Source of the DNA: Phytophthora sp. 'mugwort'
Taxonomy: Eukaryota > Oomycota > Peronosporomycetes > Peronosporales > Peronosporaceae
Direction: 5' to 3'
Assembly: GCA_033558025.1 (NCBI GenBank)
Contig: JAUCEF010000013.1
Location: 1,419,001-1,483,000 of the forward strand
Length of the DNA: 64,000 nucleotides
Below are positions 1 through 12,329 of the stretch, piece by piece. The translations under genes and the position numbers were made by a program. Each line of letters starts with the position of its first letter. Position 1 is the stretch's first letter. Under the pieces are notes generated by a model. That model was given only the letters and a program-made list of their open reading frames with translations. It made no database searches and was not told the DNA's origin.

Positions 1-1
1 C

Positions 2-1440
2 TTCAGTTTTACAGAAGAGAGAGTCAGGAAGATACTGGAGTACAGTGCTGATCCAGATTGTGCTGTACGTGTCTTCTTGGCGGCGAGAACAGTGAAAAAC
101 TTGGAGCTCATGCAGCAGCTTCTTCAACTACATTGTCCCTTGCCAAAAGAATATATAGCATGGCTACATGTGTGGAATTTCGTGCTGATCGATGCGTGCA
201 GACAGGGAGACGCGCCTTTGGCTCGTTGGCTGACAGAGCACTGGCTTGGACGGGAAATATGTTCGGATCTAATGCATGGGGCTAACGCGATAGAGTTAGT
301 GTCGGCAGTTGTTGATGGAGATCACGAGGAGCTGCTAGACTATTTGTATGAACGAGGACTAATAAGGGAATTTAAGAGGCGACGCCGTGATGCTTCCAGC
401 TATAAGCGAGAACAATCTCAACTCGGTTAAATGGCTTATTAGCCATGGCTGGCGAGCTCAGAGAAATCGACCTAATGTTATAATTGACGAGGCCGCGAGG
501 GATGGCAATCTAGAGATGCTGAAGTATTTCCACAATTTCGAGACATTAAACGTGTTTAAGCTTTATCGCGGTGAGTATCGGCAGATGGGTTTACGAATGG
601 ACATTGTATGGTCTAGAAGCCATGCAATGGAGTTGGCTGCTTCAAATGGTCACTTAAACGTGATACAATGGCTGTGTTTAAACCGGTTAGAAGGGTCTTC
701 ATCAAGCATGATGGAGAATGCAGCCGCAAACGGGCACCTGGAAGTGGTGCAATGGATCTACGCGAATCGACCGGAGGGTATTTTTACACGTCGGCTGCAC
801 TTCAGAAAGCTGCCTCCCGCGGCAATTTAAAGATCGCCGAATGGATTAAAATCTTATCATCAAGCATAAGCACGAATACTGCTCAAGGTGGCGCTGCTGC
901 TATCGAACAAGTGGGGGGGGTGGAGTTACACTGTGACACGATGAACAGTGGATGCCCAATTGGAGCGAGGGATGTCGTGGTGACGGAGCAACATCAAGAC
1001 GTGGTCAACTGGCTTCGTGAACACACGGAAGTTGGAGGCACGACCATGGTCATTGCGGCAGCTAAACGCCGTCTAGATGTGGTAAAGTGGCTTGATGCAA
1101 ACAGATCGGAGGGCTGCACCGTCAAGGCTATTGAAAGCGCTATCCGGAATAATGATTACAGATGACCAGTTGGCGCAAACTCACTATCCTCAGTATGTAC
1201 CTGTTCAAGTGTATCCATCGATATACAAAGAGATACTCTTTGGCATGCTAATTTTTCTTCAGTTCCACTACCGACAGCTTTATACACAGGAACTCATCGA
1301 TTTCATGACGCGACGAGTTGTGGAGATAGGTGATTCCGATGTTCCGAAATGGCTACAAGATCAGACAAATGTTGAAGGTTCGGGGGGGGGGGGGGGGGGG
1401 TTCGCGCTAAGCAAGGCCTTGTTAGAGAAACAGCACAGAT
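2..1440 (+). pseudogene. broken ankyrin-repeat gene, 5' end outside window
   Basis: The reading frame is already open at base 2, so the gene starts left of the window. The encoded protein has ankyrin-like units of the oomycete type, for example AASNGHLNVIQWLCLNRLEG near 630-690 and AAANGHLEVVQWIYANRPEG near 720-780. Ankyrin units are about 33 residues long and form a protein-binding surface. The frame changes near 385-430, again near 775-800 and again near 1140-1160, and no GT-AG intron explains the changes. The C-terminal part (HYPQYVPVQVYPSIYKE and following) matches the end of the broken gene on the minus strand at 2255-3973, so both belong to one subfamily. A run of 19 G lies in the last part. 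I call it a pseudogene; a frameshift-rich assembly error is the alternative. Confidence 0.75.
1382..1400. repeat. poly-G tract, 19 G
   Basis: An uninterrupted run of G lies inside the broken ankyrin gene, in the region coding for its C-terminal extension. It is one of seven G or C runs of ten or more bases in the window. Confidence 0.95.
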
Positions 1441-1625
1441 TATCTGGACAACAACAAGCAATGTGGGAATTTTTTAAGGGGGCTTACTTAGTATGTACTA
1501 GTATTTGTTACTTCTTTCCTCCACATACAGTACACAGACAATTGTTTGACGACTTAAAAACAAGTGATAGTTTAACAAGTGTCAGCCGTAGCACCTTAAG
1601 TTTATTGCTCAGCCTCTGGTCTTAG

Positions 1626-2254
1626 AATGATGACGATGGATCTGAAGATCCCAAGCTTTAACATCTCCATGTTTCAGTACACCACATTCCCTGCTTTGCT
1701 AAACGTTCTCATATTTGTAAAATTTTTCGTAAGCCCCAAAACTTGAATATGTAATAGCTCGACGTTTATGACGATGATACCTTCTTTTAATTCTACAGGA
1801 ACGTTAGTACTGTAGTATATCTAAGAAAATTTATGTGTTTTTGACACTCTCCGACAACAGCCAAGAAAGCATCGAGTTGCCAAATCTCAGCGGTATGTGG
1901 TCAAATAAAGTGCCATCCAAAACTGCCGCTGCTAATCAGTAAAACTCAGAGCAAAGGTAGCAAGGAGGCCATCCAGAACATCTCGAGGCGACGAAGTGGG
2001 TTCAATCCTATATGCAGTCCTGCCTTGTCATTTGAAGTGCCAGAAATTAATTGAGTGATACTAAACTTTTGGCTACCATCGCCGACCTAAAGTTGCGCCA
2101 ACTTCAACTTGTAAGGTTGCTGTTCCCTGCGATATCTGCGCACTTTTCCTTCCCTGACAACAAGCGCCAAAGCCTACAGAAGTGGCCACGACATTGGTCT
2201 TCTCTGTTCAGCTGGAGTTCCTGGGTAATTTTCCTCTAGCCACTTTACAATCAG
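1626..2254. other. intergenic, nothing recognised
   Basis: This stretch lies between two convergent broken ankyrin genes. I see no coding similarity, repeat or RNA gene in it. Confidence 0.5.
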
Positions 2255-3973
2255 CTAATCGCCGCCCCTCTTGTTCTCGAACGAGAGATCAGACTTTGTA
2301 CCGCGTCCGAATTCGAGAGTGAAGAAGCTAGGGTAATTCACTCGCAGTAACAGCAACATATCAAAGGTGTTCAAATGATATAGCCACAATCTGTTGTACT
2401 CCGGGACGAACTGGGGATAGTGCAAATGAAGCCAATACGTGACTCGCAGATGGCCATTGCCAATGGCAAACTTGACAGCGTCAGCTGTGCATCCCTCCGA
2501 TCTGTTCATTTGCAGCCACTTGCAAACTTCCAAGTGGCCACCGTAAGCTGCAACATCCATCGCACGGGACGCGAAACCGGCTGTCGTGTTCGTATGAAGC
2601 CATTTTACTACTTCCAAATGACCATTGCGCGCAGCATCCACCATTGCATGATCGTGCAACCATCATAACGACTCGCGTAAATCCACTGCAGCACGAGCAA
2701 ATGGCCCTTGGCTTCGGCCTTGTCCATTGCTGTCTTCGAGCGATCCCACCACTTCGACTTCTGCTCCACGCGCCTTCGTTTCGATCGTGTCTGGTAGATA
2801 CCGCTGACTTGTCCAGGTCATGAAATAATTGAAGTATCTCCAAGTGACCATTCCCCGCGGCTGCCACTACGGCAGCGTCCATCGAGTTGTCTCGGCCGGA
2901 CGTTGAGACGCGTTCCATCAGCCATTTGACACAGTCTAAGTGCCCTCCACGGGCTGCGTGCACCAGGGTTGATGAGTCCTCATCGACCCATCCATGCTGA
3001 AAGAGATACTTCAAAATGTCTATGTGACCTCCTTGTGCTGCCCTTTGAAGGACATCTGTTATGCAGAAGATCGTATCGTCCTTGGTGCGTCGCAGCACCT
3101 CTCTTCCTCCAGGCTGAACAGCCATCCACTTGACTATGGGCAAATCTCTACGACCGCTTGCGACTGCCATTGCCCAATCCCATTTTTCCATCCACTGTTC
3201 GCTCATTCGTTTCCTGCTGTGAAGTTAACCACTTGCTTCATCATGTTCAAGTTGCCCTCGCGAGCCAACGTAAAAATGGCAGCAGCAGACGCGTCTTGAT
3301 TCTCCTGCACGAAGTCGTTGTCCAACAACCACTGGATCGCTTCCGGCTTCGCGATGTCATCCAGATAATCGACCAGCGACGTCCCATCGGGTAAGTGGGA
3401 CTCTGCAAACTCGATAGAGCGCCCCTAGCAGCGACGGCAACAATTCGTCGACCTCTTCTTCGTCGTGAGCATGCGGCGTGTTTTCGTCCAACCAACGAAC
3501 GATATGAAAATGTTTGGCCCGTACAGCTTCCAGCGTGGCGTGGCCTCCCCATCTCACCACGTTGCCAGGGCCATTCCAACTCGCCGGCATGACTGGCACA
3601 CTGTCTGTCCATGAATCTTGTTCCAGCTCAACAATCTCCCTCTCGTGTTTGCAGTCGCGTCCTTGTCGTGTTCCAGTAGAAACTTTAACACATGTAGATG
3701 CCCCTTCCCTGCGGCATCCGCGACGACATCTGAGGGAACTTCCAGAGACGAAAAATGGTCAAAAAACCACTGGACCATCTCCACGTCGCCGCGATTAGCG
3801 GCCATCACGAGCCCCTCTCGGAATTGCCAGTGGTGGTAGAACGACTCGGAGCGCAGGTAATTCGTCAGAGACCGGCCGGGAGTCCTGTCGTCAACGGAAG
3901 TGCTGCTGGATTTCCAGATCCGGTCCAGCCATTGGATGGAGCCAAAGGTGCAGGCCTCACGAAGTGAAGGCAT
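2255..3973 (-). pseudogene. broken ankyrin-repeat gene
   Basis: The gene starts at an ATG at 3973 (MPSLREACTFGSIQWLDRIW) and runs leftward to a stop at 2255. Ankyrin-type units are spread over all three frames: GKGHLHVLKFLLEH near 3690, AQGGHIDILKYLFQHGW near 3010, AAGNGHLEILQLFHDLD near 2840, KAEAKGHLLVLQWIYASR near 2690, and AARNGHLEVVKWLHTNT near 2620. The frame changes near 3600, 3430, 2800 and 2660, and no splice sites fit these positions. An intact version would be about 570 residues. The C-terminal region (HLHYPQFVPEYNRLWLYHLN and following) resembles the end of the broken gene at 2-1440. The two lie tail to tail, which suggests an old inverted duplication. Confidence 0.75.
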
Positions 3974-4376
3974 GAGGATGGACCAAGAATGACGAGATGA
4001 GCGCTCTTATATGGGCTAGTACGGCCACTGGTGCATGCGGCCGCAGAACGAACGCTACCACCTGCAGGTGGAATGGTGGAACCATTATTGCGCCAAAACA
4101 TTAGCAGGCTGTAGATTTCCCGAATATTTTTCGGGGGGGGAGGGGGTAATTTATTTTGTTCATGTTTGGCCATGGCGAAATGTGTTCATAGCGTGTTGCC
4201 GGCACGATATTAAAATGAAGACTGAATGAGATGCTGGGATGTCGGCGATGGCCTATTGCATGTGTCGAGGCTACATCATGTCATGTTACTATACGACGCA
4301 ACACGTGGGTGTTAAAGGAGACATCGACAATCGCAATGAAACATAGAAACATGTATTGATAGCCTTAGAAGTGTAG

Positions 4377-4652
4377 CTACGCTGCGTTCATCTCCTCATC
4401 CTTCCTCGCGTCGCTGAAGCCCACCACGATTTGTAGAATGGCCCAACGCCGATGCAGTATCCCTAACGGCGTGTAGTCGTTACCTGAGTTCTCGAAGAAA
4501 CGGTGCCGGATGAATATGTATATAAAAGGACCACATTTTTTTGCAGTTTTTCTGGATGGGGATACACACAACCGGGACTTGGTAATCCTGCTGAAGGCTT
4601 TTCTCCAAAGCCCACCCGCTAACTCGGCTAGCAGGTTCTGGTTTGATATCAA
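4377..4652 (-). pseudogene. possible SANT/Myb-like fragment
   Basis: An open frame ends with TPLGILHRRWAILQIVVGF followed by an acidic end. The spacing of Arg-Trp and the Ile/Leu residues resembles the third helix of the SANT/NAM-associated proteins common in oomycete transposons. No ATG with a good context starts it, the upstream half is not recognisable, and no partner is near. It may be chance. Confidence 0.2.
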
Positions 4653-5429
4653 CTATCGTAGCAGTAAATCGTCCCGCTTGGTCGATCTACAACGAGGCAT
4701 GTTCAGTGACTGTCGTTAATATTCAACGGCGTAAACACCAGATCCTTGCCAGGCCCTGCTACTATCAGCGTCCTGGTCGGGACGCGCTTGTCTTTGGATG
4801 ACACGGGTGCTTTCAGCGGCGGCAACAAATATGGTGGTGTTGCTCTCGTGCTTGCATGCTAGGGTCATCGCAAAAGCGTGCATAAAGTTGTCATGATATA
4901 AGCATTTGTCGCGAGCACAGCATATGTGGGGCCAGTTCAGGTGATACCCGTCGTCGAAACCTGGTAGGCGATTGTGCGGCCACGATTCGATCGACTTTTA
5001 GCTATTAAGACAGCTCTGCATTTCATCGACTTGTTCATCAGCCATGAATAGCACAACAATCACTTCTCTGCTTGCTTTTACCGGACTCCACACATACTCC
5101 ATTGCCATTAGCTGTCTATTGTTATTCCCCAATACCATTAATTGTAATCATCCAGTACTCGTCTGTCACGCCTGGCGCTGTACTAACATATACTGTCTCA
5201 CCGTACGGTACAGTGCGCTCATCAGATCTAGTCGTGCACGGACCACCCGACTGCAAGACGGTATAAAACCACTGCGCCCGTCGGGGGACCCTTCTTCATC
5301 GATATTTTCTTTTTCTGTAGTTGCCAAATCGAACATCAAATGTGCCGCGAAACGAGGATAAATTCATGAGCGGAGGCTCACAAGTCTTCAAAATTGTTCC
5401 ACATCATCTCCTCGCGAGCATTGTGTGAC

Positions 5430-5898
5430 TTAGAGCCATTGTTTACTCTTTTCAGTCTTGGTAACGATGTGCCGTTTGTGTTGATCTGTCTCTTTTTCGA
5501 GGTCGTCCCGTCCGTTACTTGGGTTCAAAGACTTAACTTTCACCTTCCTTTTCTTCTTCGCCACTGTTCCCTTCGTCCCTGGTTTTCTTTTACTCGAGTT
5601 ATCGCGCGGTTCGCCAAAACGCACCCGAACGTCTCTTTCCTCATCGAGGCCACTCGTTATTTCGGCAACCTGGGTAGCAGGAACCCATCCACACCAGAAC
5701 TGGGGGTTGGAAGGATGCCGTATATCGATCGTGCGGTAGCGCCGCGCACATGCTTACATCTCCTCGGCGTAGAGTGCTCCACCGCCTCTTCAAGTGGTCA
5801 AGCGCGTTTCTCAACTGGTCGTCAGGAAGGTCAGCGATCTCCGGGGGTGTTTCTGTTGAATACCTTCTGCACGCTCTTGTACTAATCCCCCAAATCAT
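5430..5898 (-). pseudogene. unrecognised lysine-rich relic
   Basis: Two open frames on the minus strand (5898-5641 and 5624-5430) could be one decayed gene with a frameshift. The first part reads PPEIADLPDDQLRNALDHLK and the second is basic, with AKKKRKVKVK resembling a nuclear localisation signal. I do not recognise the family. Either part could be chance. Confidence 0.2.
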
Positions 5899-6103
5899 GC
5901 GCTTTTTTCGCTGGACTTCTTCACTAACTGCACTGATCCAGAGTGAAAATCAATAGCGGACAACTCTTTTCCCAGTGCGCCCATGTGTAACCATCTTTCC
6001 ACTAACGACATTGAAACTGGTAAGGAGTTAGCTACATAGATAAACCATAACAAATCATGGGCAAACTAGGGATCACGGCCAAAACATGTTTAAAACATGC
6101 TTC

Positions 6104-6358
6104 TCATCTTGCAGGAATCGAAGAGTACGACATGGTCAGCAGCATCACGGCAATGTGCTTGCGGTAAAACATCACGTGTTTGCATGGCAACATCATCGTA
6201 ACGAGGAAATGGTTCTGGCACCGAAAGTCTACGTTGCGGCACAAAGACAAAAAAAAAAAGACAAAAAAAAAAAAACGCAAAACACCAACGCTTGCCTGCG
6301 TGTCACCAACCAAGATATCATAGAACTTGCCAGCACTATTGAGCAACACCACCAGCAC
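6104..6358 (-). pseudogene. MULE transposase relic, SWIM zinc-finger part
   Basis: The minus strand encodes VTMMLPCKHVMFYRKH, which matches the end of the SWIM zinc finger (CxC...CxH) of Mutator-like transposases. In oomycete MULEs this finger follows the catalytic domain and has the pattern TMxLPCRHV. The first CxC pair lies just upstream but is disturbed by runs of T in the coding sense (A runs at 6249-6285 on the plus strand). Only this domain survives. It is separate from the plus-strand MULE relic that starts near 6673. Confidence 0.5.
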
Positions 6359-6672
6359 GTCTCACTGTTTGTTCGTGATATTAGTGGGAAAATGCTTTCA
6401 TGAGGTGACCTTGTCTCAGTTCCTGCGCAAGGCGAGCGAGCACCAACCACAATAACTTTCGCTGTCGATACCAAGGCGACACTCAGTCTTGAATTGGCGT
6501 CATAACAATCCCTCGAATAGTTACAGCGAAAGTTGAGGTCGATGCTAGACCACGACGACGTCGGTCTACCGGAATGGAGGCAAATCTGGAGAACTGATCG
6601 CGGCGAAATGAGCGTAACCAGTATATTACGTCCACTCTCCCTCGTTTTGCCACGGATAAGAACAACAAGAGC

Positions 6673-8935
6673 ATGTGCACAATCGATCATTGGGTGAACT
6701 CGGAAATAAACCTCGCCATGGATGACAACGAGATGAGGTCAATTCTGACCAGTTGTCGGTCTGCGCGGTGTCTTAACAATGAAGATGATGATGCCTGTTA
6801 CTCCCGGTACAAGATTAACACGTATGAAGCTGGGTCCACAACAGTCGTCTTCCAGCAAGGAGCTCACGTAATGGATGACATCCAGGCCCCATCGCCAGCT
6901 CGTCAATGTCTTACACCGGCCATGAAGGACGTGATCGTTGCCGAGCTGGAGAAAGGCCCCGCTGCAACTACGCAGCAATGCTTCTCGCTAATTGTCTCCG
7001 AGATCGCAGACACAGATCTGCGAGGACCGGCTCCGAAGAAAAGCCACGTCGGATACTTTCTTCAGCGCTGGCGGCGCAACCATCCGGGTGCCGACACTCA
7101 GCAGGTCGTTGCCATGATAAACGAGTCTCTGTACGACGAGGTTGGGCTGCGCAAGTCAAGCCCTAAAGTAGTGGTGTACTTCAGCGATTGCGTTCGTCTC
7201 GGGGATCGTTGGCCTCGAGGGTCGGAACAGGGACCGAAGCGGACTCTTATCGAGTTGGAATGATGTATTTCAAAGTAATGGAAAATTATGTTCGAGTCCA
7301 GAAGAATACTGACAGAACTACGATAATCCACGTGGATAGCACGTTCAACATTGTGCTACAGAAGTACCCTGCGTTCGTGATTAGATATTCCGACGGATGT
7401 GGAAATTTCATGCCCCTTGGGTATTTTTGCACGTCTAGACCGAAGAATGATGATGTGGCCTGGTGCTTCGCTACCTGAACGCTCCATCAACGAGTCGTTC
7501 GGCGACTTTCTCGCCCCTGATTTCGTAATGATGGATGGTGATGAAGCGCAGTACAGCGCGTGCACCACGGAACTACCGTCCACTCGTGTCTTAATGTGCT
7601 GGTTTCATGTCATGGACAACATCTTCAAGCACCTCCAGCTGAAAGGGGTGGATCTAGATGCTCGTATGTAGTTTTTTTTATATGTATGACCTCTACTACG
7701 CGACTAGGGATGCATTCGAAGAAATGAAGTCGAATATCCTGGGAAAATGGGGAGCTTATCCGTCTCAGAGTGCTGCGCTTGCGATGGGCAAGTACATCAA
7801 GAAGTCGTGGATCGACAGTCGATTCTGCGATTGGCAGGCGTTCCTGACTCCAAAGTGTTATGCCGTCACTAACAACCCGTTGAAACAGTACCGCCGCATC
7901 TACAAGATAATCAGCAATAACCCTCGCGCTATCCGGAAGCAAATCTCGAGGGAATGATGTCTTCCCTATAGATATTTCTAGCGGAGAGCAAAGATTTTCA
8001 GTACGACCCCGAAGCCTCTGGACGCCTTCTCAAGCTATTTGCTTTGATGAAACCCTTTCGATGCCTAAAGTCAAAGCGATTTCCTGTAGAAAACCTCCCG
8101 GTACTGTTGTTCAGAGTTCATCATCTGGCTCTTCCAGTAGACGCAGTGGATGCACTGGCGAAAATCAAGAAAGTGTGTTCTGCAAACGATATTCGTGTGC
8201 ACATGAAAGGTATGCCACAGCAGGGTTGGATGGTAGACGCACAAGTACTATCATGCAGCTGCCCTTACAATGCCAAGCATGGAATGTGCCTTTACGTTCC
8301 GCTGGTCTCGAAGCTGGAGTCCGTGTACCAGGCGCTGCACTGGTGCCTCGTCGATTTGTCTCCAACCTACAACGTCCACGTCGCGGCGCTCGCACCAATT
8401 GCAGCAAGAGCCTCCCACAGGCCATATTTCGGATTCCAGAAACAAGACGAAACAACACCGAGCTCGCTGGACCTGAGCAAGAAACCGGTGCGGATTCGGC
8501 GTGTCTTTTACAGGTACAAGATGAACCTTCCAGCAACTTCAACGATGAAGATATTGAGAGTTCTCTGGGTGAGACATACGCAATGACAATCCGGCTGCGT
8601 TCTTACCTCCTCGTGTTTATGCTCCAACCCAAGATGCCGACATTGCACCTGCCATGATGGACGTGGACGCTCAGGCGCTAACCCAAGCCAGCCGCAGGTC
8701 GCTACAGGCCCGTTATCGAGGAGCACGACCATCTGACCACAGTGACATAAGATGCCACAAGCAACTTGGCTTTCGACGGGATAGATCAAGTACAAACACG
8801 AATTCTAGGTCGGCGGAGCATATCCAGCCGCAACAACCGACGGATACTCTTTTAGGACGACGCAGTGCCTGCCGTCGACGCCTTACCAAACGTGCAATCG
8901 ATTTCCAAGACGAAGTCCGGATGCGCAGACGCTGA
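6673..8935 (+). pseudogene. MULE-type transposase relic with SWIM finger
   Basis: The order of parts fits a Mutator-like transposase: an N-terminal region (from about 6720), the first catalytic segment IIHVDSTFNIV near 7325, the second segment VMMDGDEAQYSACTTELP near 7530 followed by the family hallmark VLMCWFHVMDNI near 7595, then DLYYATRDAFEEMKSNILGK near 7690, and a SWIM-like CSCPYNAKHGMC near 8255. In the SWIM motif the final His appears as Tyr. The frame changes at about 7190, 7440, 7660 and 8000, so no functional protein can be made. MULE transposases cut and paste DNA with long terminal inverted repeats; I could not place such repeats here. The 3' part (8660-8935) is basic and unrecognised. 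Confidence 0.7.
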
Positions 8936-8939
8936 TGCC

Positions 8940-9235
8940 TGCAGTGTTCATAGCTGGACTCGTCGTCTTAGATACCTTATAAAATGCATGCCGCTGAAAT
9001 AAGAAACAAGAACAAAAGTCAGAAAAAGAAGGAGGTAGTGTAGGTTGAAACAGAGGAGAAGAACACCTAAATCCAATTTACTTGCTTGTCTTGAACATGT
9101 AGTGTGTGACTGTGGTCTGGCTCGCCTAATAGAATATATTTGGATGCTTCTCGAAGCGGTTTGAACTAGCGGATATCATAGGCAGTTGCACCTTGAACGA
9201 CTGCTTCACTAGGGTGCTTTGGTGTTTACCTTAAT
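8940..9235. other. intergenic, nothing recognised
   Basis: AT-rich sequence between two MULE relics. No gene or repeat was seen. Confidence 0.4.
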
Positions 9236-9950
9236 TTAGTGGTGATAAGACTGAATTTTGTTGGTGACGCAGTCATGTTCCTTTGTGTTTTCTCCTATCT
9301 CCGTCGGTGCAATTTCGCACTTATTGGTGAACCGCCGGAAACACCGGTTCTCCATCGTAGCCGAGAATTCGCATGAACACAACCACGTGAAATTGTCGAC
9401 TCTGTGCGTCCGATCATCACGTGTCGACATGACGTCCGTCATCGACTTTGTAGGTCCCGACTGTGTTCGCATCCGTAGCAAACTTATACTCCGTCGCGAA
9501 CACCTCGGCCACGTATTCACTGGTCATGTCGATCAACTGGTTCATCTCTTCGTCTTAGTTCAAATGTCTAAGATTCGGGCAGAACGACCCGTGTACCGTA
9601 TCTCATCTTCTTTCCGTCGATGGAACCGAATGATTGCGTCCAGGCATTGGACATCGAGCTTTCCATTCCGGTTTGAGTTTCCCGAAGAAGTTTCCACTCG
9701 ATTGTTAGTGTTGTTGAGTAAACGGGGAAGGTTTATGCAATGCAACATGATAACATGTAGTTGGCTTCGAAGTAGCCTCACAGTCTCGAGCGTCCATCAA
9801 CTGACATGCCAACACTCTAAACTCATTAACAATGCAATTTCTCATCATGTCGTAGACGCAGAAGTCCATCTGCTTCAAGACCTCATTTGGATATGCGTCA
9901 TACTGTTGTCGTCCCGGATCGCTCCATGCACCCACTTAATCACATGAAAC
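9236..9950 (-). pseudogene. MULE transposase relic, C-terminal part
   Basis: The minus strand encodes KQMDFCVYDMMRNCIVNEFR near 9870-9830, and further on DNFTWLCSCEFSATMENRCF near 9400-9340. The second segment carries the CxC half of a SWIM finger with the usual MULE wording (WxCSCxFSATM), but the second pair is damaged (RCFRR in place of PCRHV). Two frame changes separate the parts. The N-terminal part of what may be the same element lies on the minus strand at 13974-14300, with the copia relic between the two. Confidence 0.55.
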
Positions 9951-10170
9951 GGCACACTACAATTCGTACGTCCGAAAACATGTTGCGCAGTACTTCATTT
10001 TGTTCAGAATTTTGCCCACCATAATTAGTTTAGTGCCTCGAACGACAGCGACTGGAAGCCGATGATCTCTGAATTCGCACACAGCGCTGGCGCTAAGAAA
10101 GAGGCCTTTGGCACAATTCTTTTAGGAACTAAGATTGATGAAGAAATAATTTTTTGTATTCGAGGAAGAC

Positions 10171-11305
10171 GTGCTTTACGACCCGAAAGCTGGATGCAAC
10201 TTTTTCTCCCGGTTGACACTAGATCAAGGATTCACAATGTCGTGGGATCAAGACGCGAGGATTTTCGGCATGGACAACACCGAAGTGATTCGCGCGACAC
10301 ATGAACATCGACTTTGGACTTTCAGTGCGCACAGCGTTGATGACAGAGCGAGCCGCATGAAGACATCCGTAATGGAGCAGAGCGTGATTGCGAACTTTGT
10401 TGTGGCAGATGACGTCGAGGATATTTATGTCCGGCACGGGCGATTGGCTCATACATGCCCAGAGTACATCAGATTGATGGTAGATCGCGGCATGGCCAAG
10501 GGCATAATGCTTAAAGGCCACCGGAAGACCGACTGTGTAGAATGTCACTTCGGCCAGAGGCAATTTAGGAAGAAGCTCGATAGGCCCATCGAGAAGACGA
10601 ATGGCATGATCTTGGCAGATCTGCTCATACAAGGACTGAGTAACGGCTCACAATACTCAGTTGTTCTTGTTGCGATGGACGGAATCTCTCGCCACGTGAA
10701 TATTTACCTATTGAAGTCGACAAACCGAGGGCGAGGCGAACAAGTTTCATGCAGGAGCACATTACTTGGGCTGAGCGACAGCATGGCAAACGCGTTGATG
10801 CTGTGATTATTCGTAAATTAGGTGATGATGATTAGAGTGAAGCTGTAGACCTAGTGAAGCAGGTGTTGACCAATAAAGGCCAGGAACTTGCAATGGAGCA
10901 ATGGAGAGGTGGTATCGGGAGAAGGGCATCGTGCATACAAAATTTGGTCCCCATGCTTCGCAGATAAATTTAGTGTAGCGCACGCACCAGGCTTTGATCG
11001 GCATGGTGAAGACAATGACGCACCAGTCTGGCCTGCCGAAGTCTTTCTGGGTGGATGCTCTCGAGATTGCGGTGTACATCAAGAACCGCGTCTTTTGCAA
11101 GGGCGTATGGTGCCCTCCGTACGAGCTGATGTCCGGGTCGAAGCCTGACATCCACCGCATTCGAGCGTTTGGTTCGCTCGCGTATTGCCACACACCAAAG
11201 GCCATGCGCAAGAAGCTCAGCATGAAGTGCAGGGTCGTGTTGTTGCTTGGATATTACGAGGACGTCGTTGGATGTCACGTATATATTTTCCGACCGAGCC
11301 CATGA
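10171..11305 (+). pseudogene. copia integrase part
   Basis: The GAG-pre-integrase zinc region is visible as YVRHGRLAHTCPEYIRLM with the later pair DCVECHFGQ, which gives the HHCC pattern (near 10425-10555). The core follows from about 10600 (VVLVAMDGISRHVNIYLLK), but the frame is lost near 10790. The later part, LPKSFWVDALEIAVYIKNRV near 11025-11090 and IRAFGSLAYCHTP near 11158-11196, is in another frame. Integrase inserts the cDNA copy of the element. This copy cannot be active. Confidence 0.75.
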
Positions 11306-12329
11306 AGGGTTCGTGTTTGATGTGTAGATCAACGGGACGATCAAATACAAGGACAGCTACGACAGCGGCTACAAAATCCCAAAGTAAGCCGGTGGCTTCA
11401 GACCTTCAACGCGTTCTTTGAGGAGGGCGAATTAAACTATTTCTCGACGTGAAAATGAATCGCTCCCAGTACCTGAGGTGAACGCAGATTCAGAGTGTAA
11501 GACCAGTAACATTCAAATGGAAGATGTCGAGTTTGCTAACAGCGATCCTGACGATGCCGTCGAAGACGTGCGGTCTGATAGGCTACGAAGTCGACTCCTG
11601 ACCATTTTCGAGGCAAATGCGAGTGGGCAAGACATAGAAAATGGTCCTCAGAGCGCGCAAGAGCTCAGTGCAATGACGCCCTGGCCAGTAACGATCGGCG
11701 CCCATAGGAAAGCATTTTGCAAAACTGCTGCCTGCCGGATGACAACGATGCGTCCGGAGGAACGCATGAGGGCGAAGTTGCAGGAAGTATCGATGCTCTA
11801 GACGACTCTTCTACTATTGGCAACGGTGAAGATAGTGCTGCAGAATCTATTGCAGGCAGCAATGAAGCTGTTGCCAATTGCGCTGAAGAATTTGAAGACG
11901 ATAAATATGACGCTGACGGAGAAAGTGACATGATACAGCCGAAATTAGCGAAGACGATGCAGCAGATGATGACACTGAACATGAACTTGACCTTGATGAA
12001 GATACTGCAGCGAGGGTTCGTCATGTAACTGACTTAGTTGAAGAGATCGAAGATCACAACGCTGATGACAACTACGATGTTTGTTTGTTCCGAGCGACGT
12101 ACGCGAACCGATGCAGGCAATGCAGATGCATTGAAGGTGGCTACGGAGCAAGTAACAAAGCACAGACGACCGAGAAGTGTCGAAGAAGACGGAACCGACA
12201 GCACAAGAGAACTAAAGTGGACCCGCAGCCAGTGCAAACTACCTCGAGCGCCCACGGCTTCGCGACTACCACGAGCGGCGCAAACCGGTGCGTTGGGATG
12301 ACTTCGTGGTAAATTCTGCTTACAAGGCG